A model generated the notes under the pieces. The model did not search any database. It was not told the origin of the DNA and was given only the letters and a program-made list of their open reading frames with translations. The position numbers and the translations under genes are program-made. A DNA stretch of 64,000 nucleotides from Parvularia atlantis. Its lineage: Eukaryota > Opisthokonta > Rotosphaerida. The stretch spans positions 29,896-93,895 of the forward strand of contig CALSCO010001233.1 in the NCBI GenBank assembly GCA_943704415.1. The letters run 5' to 3'. Within the stretch, counting starts at the first letter, position 1. Each line of letters starts with the position of its first letter. Shown in pieces: positions 29,035 to 38,382 of this stretch.

Positions 29035-29121
29035 CCGCGGCGTGTCGCTGTGCGGGTCGCAGTTGCAGTTGTTTCGCTGTGCAAGAAGGCGCAACAAGCA
29101 TCTCCCACGCGCAGCCTTCGC

Positions 29122-32100
29122 TCACGACGCGTCCATCGCGTCCAGGCCAAAGTCCTTGACCTCGTCGCGCGCGATCGCGTCCATCTTGGCGCGGAGGTCG
29201 GCGTCGTTCTTGAGCGCGTTCATGAACGACGTGAATCGCACCGAGCTCGTGGCTGCGCACGCGTGCCCACGGGCGCCGTGAGGCTATGAAGCGGGCAGGC
29301 GCGAGGGCTCCCCGGCGCACCCTCCTCCGGCAGCTTGGCCAGCGTCAGCACGACGCGCAGCGACGACCGCACCATCTCGTCGTTCTTCTCGATCTCCTGC
29401 TTCACGGCCGTGCTCTTGAGCTTCTGCGTGATCGCGCCCTCGAGCGGCTGCACGAACTCGTCCAGGCGCTGCGCCACGGCCGTCGACGCGACTGCGCACA
29501 GGCGGATGACCATCTGGTGGCACAGGAACTTTATCTCAAACTTGTCCTGGCAGCGGCGGCGGTGCAGCGGCGTCAGCGCGCACACGCCTCGGTGTGCCGG
29601 GCGGGCGCACCTGGAGGCCCATGATGACCTTGTCCATGAACGTAAACAGGTCCACGCGGTCCAGCGACGTCTCCAGGATCGCGTACAGGCACTCGAACGC
29701 GGCCTGGGGCGGGGCGGGGTGTGACGGGTCAGCGCGCACGGCCCGGCGTCGACGTGGCGCGCACCTTGCGGATCTCGAGCCCGTCGTCGACTTCGTGCGT
29801 GAACGGGCCCATGGTGACGATGCGGATGAGCTCTTTCTGCGCACGCCGCACGCGCGCATGAGCGCATGCGCCACGTGCCGGGCGAGCGACGGCTACGCAC
29901 CTTGACCGCGGTCTCGTCGTAGATCGGCGGAAGGAGCGACGAGAGCAGGTCGCGCAGCAGGTGCGTCTTGTGCTGCGCGGCCGAGTTGAGCGCCTGCAGC
30001 GACCCTCGCCGCACGTTCTGCCGCGCCCTCGTCAGCACGGGCTGCAGCCGGCATGCATACACGCACCAGGTCGCCGTCGCGCACGAGCGCCAGGAACTGG
30101 CCGATGACCGGCCGCAGCAGGCTGTCGTACGAGGTGCGCGTGTCGTTGAACGTCGCCTTGATCGCCGTGACCACCGTGGCGCGCACGAACGGCGAGGGCG
30201 AGGCCAGGCGCGACTGCCGCGCCCGTCTCAGCACGACACGGCATGACGCCACGGCCGCACCTGCAGCTCCGGCAGGAACTTGGACGGGCTGATCAGCGTG
30301 AGGCGCCCGAGGCAGTCGGCGACGATGTTGCGCGTGCCGTCCTCCTCGCTCTCGCAGTTGTTGAACAGCAGGCCCCTTGGCGCAGCGCGCGGCGCACGGT
30401 CAGCGGCAGCGCGGCGTGAGGGCACGTACGCACCAGATCTCGTCCGCAAACGGCGCCAGCTGCCGGCCCTCGTCGCGCTGCGCCTCCTGCGAGATAATCT
30501 GCGGCGGCCGCGCGCATAGTGAGCGCAGCGCCCATCTGCTGCCCTCGCACGCGTCGCACCTCCTTCAGCGCGCTCAGAAGCAGGTACTGCCGCTTGGGCT
30601 GCTGCCTGATCTCGTTGACGATCAGCGGCAGGTACTTGCCCAGGTTGCCCACGCTCATGTTGCCGATCGCGAAGGCCGCCGCCGACTTCATGTCTTCCGA
30701 CACCGAGCTGAAGAGCGACAACACAGTCACGTGCAGCTGCGCGTGGCCGCTCAGGTCCCTGGCGGCCCGGCCGGTCAGGGCGTGGGCGGCGTGGCGCGCG
30801 GACACCGCACATTCGCCGGCCGATCTCGCCCAGCGTCAGCAGCGCAAGGTACCGGCTCGACTCGGCGACGGTGTCCGTCTGCCCCGGCGTGCGTTCGTCA
30901 GCCCCCCTCCACAAACGGCACTTGTGGCGCCGCACCTTGATGCTGGCGACGAAGCCATCAACCGTCGCGCGCGACTTGGCCGCAGGCACGGCGGCACACA
31001 GCGTCGCGATGGCCTGTGATAGCGACATGTACGTCTGCGCGCGCGGCGGCGCTGGTGAGCGCGCCGTTGCAGTCGCAGCATAGTCCCGCGCACGTGTTTG
31101 GCGCTGGCGATGCTCTCGCTGGCGCGCGGGATCTGCTGCAGCCGCTCGATCAGGGCGTCAAACAGGCCAGTGTCAATCTTTACGACGGCCGCGAACAGGT
31201 CCAGCAGCGCGTGCAGCGACGCGCCCTGCAGCAGCGGCGAGGCCACAAGCTCCAGGGCCGGCGGCACGACGGTCTCCTTTACAGCCGCGAGGGCGGCGCT
31301 GTGCACCTCAAGCACCTGTGCACGCGGCCGCACGTCAGCCGGGGCAGCACGGGCTTTGCATCCGCGCGCCTTGATGACCGCGGCCAGCGATAGCGGCAGC
31401 AGCTGCAGGTCCGTGTCGGTCACTAGCTGGCGCGACTCGTTCACGATGCTCGCAAAGCGGTCCGGCGCAAGCTGCTGGCAGCACCTGCGCGTACAGCTTG
31501 AGCGCTGCAGGCCGTGCGCCGCGCCGCACACACTGCGGCACGCTCAGAATGGCCGTGAGCGCCTGAAGCGACGCGAGCTTGAGCGCGCGGTTGTTCTTGC
31601 GCAGGAACTTGGCCAGCTCGTCCTGTGTGTGCGCACGATTCGGTCTGAGACGTGCACATACGGGCTCGGGCTAGGCGCACCACCGCGTCGTTAAGGATCG
31701 GCTGGAGCGGCACGACGAGCCGCGAGCGCGCCACAAACGCGAGCGTCTTGACGGCCGCGAGCCGCGTGACCTCGTTGCGCAGCTGCGCAACGCAAAGCTC
31801 TGTCAGCTCCGCTGCCATGGGGTGCATTGCGGCGCGCACCTTGTCAAGCAGCACCGGCAGGCACGTGGGCAGCTGGCTCGCGAGCACGTCGCCCGCGTGC
31901 GCCAGGATCACGCCTGCCACGCGCATGGCGGGTCAGCCAGCATGCGAGCGCACGCACAGCGTGAAGCGGCGCTCACCCATGGCCGAGATCGCGCGCTCTT
32001 TCACCTCCTGGTCCACGTCCTGCGCCTTGAGCCGCGCGAGCGTCGCGTCGTAGATTGCCTGCAGGTGCGGCTTGACGGCGGCGTCGGCCGGCGCGACCTC

Positions 32101-34618
32101 GCCCGTGCCGACGGGCCGCATTGTGCTGCGGTACACGCACACGATCGATGAGGGCTTGCCAGCTGCCAACAACGGCACACACCGCACAAGCTCGATCGCC
32201 ACAGCTAGCGCCTCCGACACGATCTTGTAGTACAAGTCCGAGGTGGCCGCCAGCACCGGCTGCAACCGCGGCCGCACAAACGGTCAGCAGAACTTCGTAA
32301 CGAGCGGCCGGGCGACGAGCGCGCCTTCACAAACTGCGCCATCTGCGACGTGAAGCCTGCGCCTGTCTGCGAGCGCAGCAGGGCGCGAAGGAAGGCGAGC
32401 GCCTCGACCTTGAGCGCGGCGTTGGACGCGCGGTCGGTGAGGGCAGCGAGAATGCCGGGCGCGAGGCGGGCGAGCTCGGACGCCAGCACCCCTGCCGGCG
32501 CCGCGGCCACGAGCTCTCGAAGGATCGCGAACGACGCCTGGCGTGTGCGCAGCTGCGGTGGCCTAGCGTGAGCCGCCAGTACTGTGCGCACGGTGCAGTC
32601 CGCGCACCGACTTGGACGTGAGCTGCTTAGCCAGCGCCCGCGACAGTGCCGGCACAAGCTCCTTCAGCATCGTCTGCACGCCGCCGTCGGTGCTCATCTC
32701 CATCGCCTGCGCGGCGTCAGCCGCGGCCGCGCCGAGCTTCAGCGTGGTCGCGGTGCTGTGCAGTGTGTCGACGACGACGGTCATGACGTCGATGCGCACG
32801 TTCTGTGCTCGCGCACGCGCACGCCCGTCAGTCTGGCGCGCCAGGTGCGCTGCACTCGCTCGCACCTCCTCGCGCTCTTTGAAGCGCGCGACGACACGCG
32901 GCACGACCTTCTGGTAGAAGAGCGCTGCGCAGCTGCGGCGTGAACACAGAGCGCACACTGCGCTGCCGCAGACGCACGCAGCAGGTCCGAGCGCGTGGTG
33001 ATGATGGACGAGAGCACCTTGCACGACGCGCGCCGGACCTTCCACGACAGGTCGTCGTCGTCGCTGTAGTCGCCGTCGTCCCCTCTGTGCACACGTGTGC
33101 GCGTGCGTGTGTGAGCGCTGTGCGAGAGTGGCGGCAGCGCGCACGCACTCCTGGTCCTCGTCCGTCTCCATCTTTTCCTCGCCCTTGCCGCGCAATCATC
33201 AGCGCTTGTGCGCCCACCGTGCGCCACACACCTCGTCACCGTCGTCGCCGTCTTCGTCATCTTCGACGTAGTTCGGGTCATGCTTGACCAGGTCGAGGCT
33301 GATGTCGACGATCTTGTCCATGAAGGGCCCGAGCTCGGTCGGGCAGCGCACGATCGCGCTCTCGAGTGTCTGCGTGCCGCAGGTGCTCGAGCCGCGGCGG
33401 CACGCGCGCGCGTCAGGCCAGCCGCACCTGCAGGCACGTCTCGCGCAGCTCATCGTCCTGCTGCTTGGTCAGCGCGAGCAGCTGCGGTGTGAGGTCGGGC
33501 AGGAACTTGCCCATGCGCTTGCCGCTGAACCGGCTGCAGCGGCCATATGAGTGCACAGCCACACACGTACACGGGCCAAACCTGATCGCGCCGAGGCACG
33601 CCACGTACGACCGCAGGTCCTCGTTCTTGCTTGCCGCGCGCATCGTTATGACGATTGACCCGAGGAGCTGCTCGTACTGCTTGTCCGAGAGAATCCTGAC
33701 GAGGTAGCCTGACCGCATGCGCTCAGCAGCGACCTCGGCACTCGCTGCGCGCGCGCACCGAGCGCGACCGACGTGCGCTTGCGCGCCGCAGGCCGCGGGT
33801 GCGACACCTGCGGCAGGAGCGCGTCCAGCACGGCTTGGGACTGCGCCGCCATGGGTGCGCCGAAGCGATAAAGCACGTCTCCGAGCAGTTCGAGCGCGTC
33901 CATCGTAACCTCGTACACGCCCTGCGCCGGCGCGTGAGCCGCAGCCGGAAGCGCAGTGCGCGCACAAAGGACGCACCGCCTTGAGCGACTCGATCAGGCG
34001 CGGCGCGAGGCGCTTGCAGAAGTTAGGTGCGACGGGCGACCCGGGCGCGATCTCGGCGATGATGGCCTTAAGGCCAACGCTGCGCGGGGCCGCCGCAGCT
34101 AAGCGACTGGGAGGCGGTGGCGGGCGCAGAGATGGCGTGCCTCGCGACGTCGCGCATCTTCTCCTTGTTGGTGACGAGAAACTTGCACAGCTTCTCGATG
34201 ATCTCCTCCAGCTGCGCCTCGCGCACGCGCTTGACGAGGAACGGCAGGCTGGCGGATGCCGCGTGAGCCGCAGCAGCAGCAGCCACGCGCCGCCCGTGCC
34301 GGACCAGCGCACGACGAGGTTCTGGACCTCGCTGTTCTTGTCGTCGAGGTTGCGGATCACCTGCGCAACCAGCTTGCGCTCGCTGGCCTCGTCCATCTGG
34401 AACGTGTCCTTCTGCAGCTCCGACGTGAGGTCGTTCAGCGCCATGTACCGGAAGTCCTGGTCGACCGAGCCCATCTGCGCCGCTGCCGGGGATCAGCAGC
34501 GGCACGTCGACGTCTGGCGGCGGCAAGCAGCAGCGGCGGCAAGCAGCAGCGGCGGCAAGCAGCAGCGGCGGCAACGCGCCTTCTCGGTGAGGCTCACAAC
34601 GACGTAGCTGGACGCCAT
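29122..34618 (-). CDS. CAND1: CAND1, cullin-associated NEDD8-dissociated protein
   Basis: HEAT-repeat protein that binds unneddylated cullin-RING ligases and exchanges substrate receptors. Exon 1 encodes [13 protein letters not shown] and joins, across an intron with a GC donor, to [20 protein letters not shown]. The human protein has the equivalent SYHISNLLEKMTSSDKDFRF, which fixes the junction. Further landmarks: [125 protein letters not shown] and a long array of HEAT helices down to [21 protein letters not shown] second GC-AG intron (32260-32324) lies between QFVK and PVLAATS. The gene has on the order of 20 introns. Length and domain order are typical of the family. Confidence 0.95.
34518..34574. 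repeat. 16-bp tandem repeat inside intron 1 of CAND1
   Basis: Three full copies and a partial one of CGGCGGCAAGCAGCAG occupy most of the first CAND1 intron, immediately inside the GC donor on the minus strand. The intron ends CCCCGGCAGCGGCGCAG before the second exon. Confidence 0.9.
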
Positions 34619-34956
34619 GGCGACGCGGACGCGGGCGGCGGGCGGGCGGCTGCGGCGTGCGGGGGCGCAGCGTCAGGAACGAGAGGCAAGCGGCGTCATC
34701 AAGCGTCGCGTGGTATACATTCAACTGCCGATCGAATCACAGTGGGGCGTACAGCCACAGAAGCAAGCGGACCCGACGCGTTTCCCCGTGCACAGGAACG
34801 CATGAGCAGTCGGTGCGAGCGGACCGTTCGTTTTTGGATTCTTTTCTTTCAGCTGGACCTGGGGGCCTCGTCACGCGTCGTACTGCGCACGCAAGTTTGT
34901 GTGAAGCAACACTGTTCCTCCCACACAGTTCGTTTTTCTCTTTGTCGACAGCCAGT
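34619..34956. other. Spacer between CAND1 start and the amidohydrolase stop
   Basis: No gene seen in this 338-base interval. It probably holds the CAND1 promoter and 5' leader and the 3' end of the upstream gene. A TATACATTC element at about 34713 is the only TATA-like sequence I noticed. Confidence 0.5.
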
Positions 34957-36040
34957 TCACGCCCACCACGCCGCCCAGAACTCCACCAGGCACTGGCACA
35001 GGTGGTCGACAAAGACTTGCACTTCGTCCACGGGCACGAGGCGCACGCTCTGCGGCATCTCGATCTGCAGGCCGTCGATGCGCCCGCCGTTCTTGGACCC
35101 GTGGCGCTCGGTGTTGTAGCCGCCTGGCGACGCGCGCAGTCAGCGAGCAATCAACTCTGTGCGCATGGCCCGGCGCACCGGAAAAGTAGTTGCCTGTGGT
35201 CGTGGCGCGAGCGGGGGGTTCAGCGTCGCACGGGCGGGCGGGGCACGAGCACGCGGGCGCACCGCCGTTGGGGCCGGGGTTCGCGGGGCTGGGCACAGCG
35301 GCGTAGCGCCGCTGCAGCAGGCCGCCGAGCGACGAGTTGCCGCGGAGCAGCGCGCTGAACGGCTCGCCGCGCGTCGCGAGCACCTCCTCGGCGCGCGTGC
35401 GCAGCGACACCTCGTCCACGACATCGGGCTCGGAGATCTCGCGGTCCGAGAGCGTCGAGAGCTCCGCGCCCGTAAGCAGGTATCCGAGCTCGACCTGCAT
35501 CCGTCGTTTGAGACGGCGCCTCGGTGGCGGGCGACAGGCGGCGCGCACCCACTGCTCCTCGTGGCCGTGGCCGTGCATGTCAATGTAGAGGCCGCGGCCG
35601 TGCTGCTCGAGCACGGCGGCCTTGGCGGCGTCGATGAAGGCGTGGTACTCGTACCAGGCCTGCTCGGCCTGCGGGTCGCCCTGGGCGGCCTCGAGCAGGT
35701 CGCGGTTGGCGTCGAGCTTGATCCGGTGCAGGCGGTTGATGACGATGTGCGGGCGCCAGCCCTCGCCGGCGAGGCGCGCGAGCGTGTCGGCCGTCATGCG
35801 CGTGACCTCCTGCGTGTACGAGTCCTGCACGGTCGCGCCGTACGTGCGGTCGGCCACGTCGGCGGGCTTCTCGTAGCCGCCGTGCGGCGCGCTGAGCACG
35901 ATCGGCCCGCACCCGGGCACGTATTCGATGAACTCGCGCGCGCCGTACTGCGGCGGCGCCCCGGGCACGCACACCGCGCCCGCGACGCCCGCTGCCGCGA
36001 CCGCCGCCAGCACCAGCGTGACGGCGCGCATCGCTGTCAT
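34957..36040 (-). CDS. Secreted N-formylglutamate amidohydrolase-like protein
   Basis: Metal-dependent amidohydrolase fold of the N-formylglutamate amidohydrolase family. The N-terminus MTAMRAVTLVLAAVAAAGVA is a signal peptide; start is ATG 36040 or the Met three codons later. Landmarks are YVPGCGPIVLSAPHGGYEKP, RTYGATVQDSYTQEVTRMTA, WRPHIVINRLHRIKLDANRD, YHAFIDAAKAAVLEQHGRGL and YIDMHGHGHEEQW, which carries the family's D-x-H-G-H metal-binding pattern. After an intron, VELGYLLTGAELSTLSDREI follows, and the last exons join NYFSG to GYNTERHGSKNGGRIDGLQI then EMPQSVR, the equivalent of the family's C-terminal DGLQIE segment. Three introns are clear. Start lies 20 bases from the start of the divergent small gene. 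Natural substrate unknown. Confidence 0.8.
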
Positions 36041-36060
36041 GCACCTCGAACTTCGACCGC

Positions 36061-36350
36061 ATGCAGCGTCGCGTCGCAGCGGTCGCGGCTGTGCTCGTCC
36101 CTGCGGGCTTCCTGGGCGGCTACGTCCTGCGCAACTACGTCGACTCGCTCGAGGAGGGCCGGATCGTGCGCGAGCGTCACGAGCGGCTGCTGCGGTGCGC
36201 GTGCGCCGGCCGTGCTTCCTTCGTGGCTCACCGCGCGACGCGGGCAGCGAGGGCGACGACGAGGTCATCGCGGCCGAGCTCGCGCTGCTCCGCAAGCAGG
36301 TCGCGCGCGCCCACGGCGACGAGCCGCGCCCGTCCGCTCCTGGACCATGA
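36061..36350 (+). CDS. 78-residue single-pass membrane protein overlapping the next gene
   Basis: Two exons: 36061-36194 and 36248-36350, with a 53-base intron (donor GTGCGCG, acceptor GGGCAG, phase 2). The protein starts MQRRVAAVAAVLVPAGFLGG, one hydrophobic helix, then YVLRNYVDSLEEGRIVRERH and a charged helix (VIAAELALLRKQVARA). A short N-terminal membrane helix followed by a charged helix recalls small mitochondrial respiratory-chain assembly factors such as PET117, but I see no diagnostic motif. Its TGA (36348-36350) overlaps the ATG (36347-36349) of the next gene as ATGA. It also starts 20 bases from the divergent amidohydrolase gene. The two exons sum to a multiple of three, which supports the model. 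Confidence 0.7.
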
Positions 36351-37857
36351 GCGACGCCTCGTTCGAGCGCTGGATGGACGCCCGCGCCGTCTGGCTCGAC
36401 CCGCGCCTCGCCCTGCGCACGGCCGGCGCGCCCGGCGGCGAGGGCGTGGCGGCCGGGACGGGCGTGGTCGCTCGGGCGGCACTGCGGCGTGGCGATGTTG
36501 TCGCGCGCATTCCGAAGGCCGCCGTGCTCTCGTGGCGCAACTCGGGCGCGGCCGCAGCCATCGACGCGGCGCGCTTGCGCGGCGGCCTCGCAGTCGTCGC
36601 GGCGCTCATGTACGAGTGGCGCCGCGGCGCGGACTCGCCCTGGCACGGCTACCTGCGCGCCCTGCCCGTGCGCGAGCACCTGCCGTTGTTCTGGTCGCCG
36701 GAGCACGTGGCGCTGCTGCGCGGCACCGAGGTCGCGCGCCAGCTCGAGGACAACCGCGCGCAGGTGTGCGCTGCGCGAGGTGCGGCCGTGTGGCTGACGC
36801 GCAATGCGCCGCTGCCAGCTCAAGGCCGACTACGAGCTGCTACGCTCGCTGCTCAAGCGGCACGGCGCCGTGTTCCCGCCGCGCGAGCACACGTACGAGC
36901 ACTTTGTGCACATGGGCAGCCTCGTGGGCTCACGCGCCTTCTACGTCGACCGGCACCACGGGCAGGCGATGGTGCCGCTGGCGGGTGCGTGCACGCGCTA
37001 GTTGCGACCAGCGCGCTGCTCACGTCGCCGACGCAGACATGTTCAACCACACGTCACGCGAGACCGTGCACGTGACCGGGAGCGAGAGCAAATGCGCGTG
37101 CTGCCCGGCGCCGCGGCGGCGGTCGGCGCGGCCACGCCCCGGCCAGACGCAGGTCGACGAGGGCGACGAGGAGGAAGAGGACGACGAGGACGACGAGCAG
37201 GAAGAGGACGACGAGCAGGAAGAGGACGACGAGGACGAGGAGGACGATAATGCGCACGCCGACGAGCTCGAGATGGAGCTGGTGGCCGACGTCGCGCCCG
37301 GCGACGAGGTCTGGAACACGTACGGCGCGCTCGGCAACGACACGCTCCTGCTCAAGTACGGCTTCGCCGAGCCCGACAACCCACACGACCGCGTCACGCT
37401 CGACGATCTTGCCGTGCGCACGGCCTGTGCGGCCGTCACGTCGCGCGCTCAGAGCCAGCGCCGTGTGCGCCTATGGGACCGCTCGGCCGAGCGCATCGCA
37501 CTGCACGTGCTCGACCAGGGCGGCGTCTTCCCGGACGAGCTGCTCGGCTACGTCTTCACGCAGTGCGCAGCCGACGGTGACGCGTGGACCGACCTCGCGC
37601 CCGTCGAGGCCGCGTCGGCCGAACACATCCTCGCCCAGCCGCTCGTGTGCGCGGCGCTTCGGTCGTGCCTGCTCGCGCGTCTCGTCGAGCTGCTGCCGCC
37701 CGCGACCGTCGCCGCCGCGCCGCCGTGCGCCGAGGCGCGCTACGCCGCAATCGTGCAGCGCAGCGAGCGCGCGATCCTCGAGCGGCATTTGGCGCAGCTG
37801 GACGTGGACGTAGACGTAGCCGGGAAGGGCGGGAAGAAGCGAAGAACGCACTTGTAG
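36347..37857 (+). CDS. SETD6/RKM4-like SET-domain lysine methyltransferase
   Basis: Protein lysine methyltransferase with a split SET domain and a Rubisco-LSMT-like substrate-binding region. It begins SFERWMDARAVWLDPRLALR, then GTGVVARAALRRGDVVARIP and KAAVLSW, typical of the SET N-part. LALLYEW-like helices follow: VVAALMYEWRRGADSPWHGY and ALPVREHLPLFWSPEHVALL. An intron joins MVPLA to DMFNHTSRETVHV, giving the cofactor-binding D-x-x-N-H motif. An Asp/Glu insert of about 35 residues (37153-37250) separates this from LVADVAPGDEVWNTYGALGN then DTLLLKYGFAEPDNPHDRV, where the catalytic Tyr of NTYG is seen. The C-terminal helical region ends KKRRTHL. Start is fixed by the family N-terminus and overlaps the upstream stop codon. 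Substrate not inferable. Confidence 0.85.
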
Positions 37858-37895
37858 ATCGCATATTGCGATGGCTCCGAAGAGGAAGAGAGCCG

Positions 37896-38360
37896 ATGGC
37901 GAAGGCCGCGCTGTGCCCGGCGCCCGTGGCGAAGGCCGCGCTGTGTCCGGCGTGCGGCGAGGCGATGGACGTGGCCAACCCGGCCGGGCGTGCGCCGTGC
38001 ATGCACCCGATCTGCCTGCGCTGCATCGACAAGCTGGCGGCGGACGAGGCCAAGGCCGAGACCGCAGCGGATGGCGACAAGGGCGAGCAGGACGAGAAGG
38101 ACGAGAAGGCGGAGGAGGGCGACGACGAGGCGATGGACACGGGCGAGAAGGCGGCGGACAAGGGCAAGGTCTATCGAGTGGTGGCGCTGCCGACCGTCCG
38201 TCGCCGTCCGCCGAAAAAAAGTCCGCCTGCGGACACCGACGCCACCGCTCAGCCGTCCACGACGCCCACGACGTCCACGGCGCACGGCCGACCACGCACC
38301 TCGACCAATGAGGACGCCGCCGCGGCCTGTGCAGAAAAAGAAAAACGACACACCGGTTAG
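37896..38360 (+). CDS. Small partial-RING-like protein with acidic/Lys-rich tail
   Basis: Single-exon 154-residue protein starting 38 bases after the methyltransferase stop codon. It opens with an in-frame 10-residue repeat (MAKAALCPAP, VAKAALCPAC; a 30-bp direct repeat). A Cys-rich segment follows: CPACGEAMDVANPAGRAPCM then HPICLRCIDKLAADEA. This has the C-x2-C ... C-x-H-x2-C-x2-C half of a RING finger, but the final C-x2-C pair is missing. The remainder is low-complexity Lys/Glu/Asp then Pro/Thr-rich. An upstream ATG at 37871 (MAPKRKRAD) is in another frame and would need an unseen intron. It could be a degenerate zinc-binding protein; the function is unknown. Confidence 0.55.
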   Translation: MAKAALCPAPVAKAALCPACGEAMDVANPAGRAPCMHPICLRCIDKLAADEAKAETAADGDKGEQDEKDEKAEEGDDEAMDTGEKAADKGKVYRVVALPTVRRRPPKKSPPADTDATAQPSTTPTTSTAHGRPRTSTNEDAAAACAEKEKRHTG

Positions 38361-38382
38361 CAGAGTGCCCCTCCACATATCT

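Noticed and set aside
36347-36350. Sequencing frameshift or single fused gene at the ATGA overlap
   Set aside because: Both frames are supported independently: the small gene closes in phase after its intron, and the methyltransferase N-terminus begins at that ATG with a family-like sequence.
34871-36823. 650-codon open frame on the minus strand
   Set aside because: It runs through the amidohydrolase gene in the wrong frame and through three other genes' coding sequence; its composition is Arg/Ala/Pro-rich as expected for a shadow frame in GC-rich DNA.
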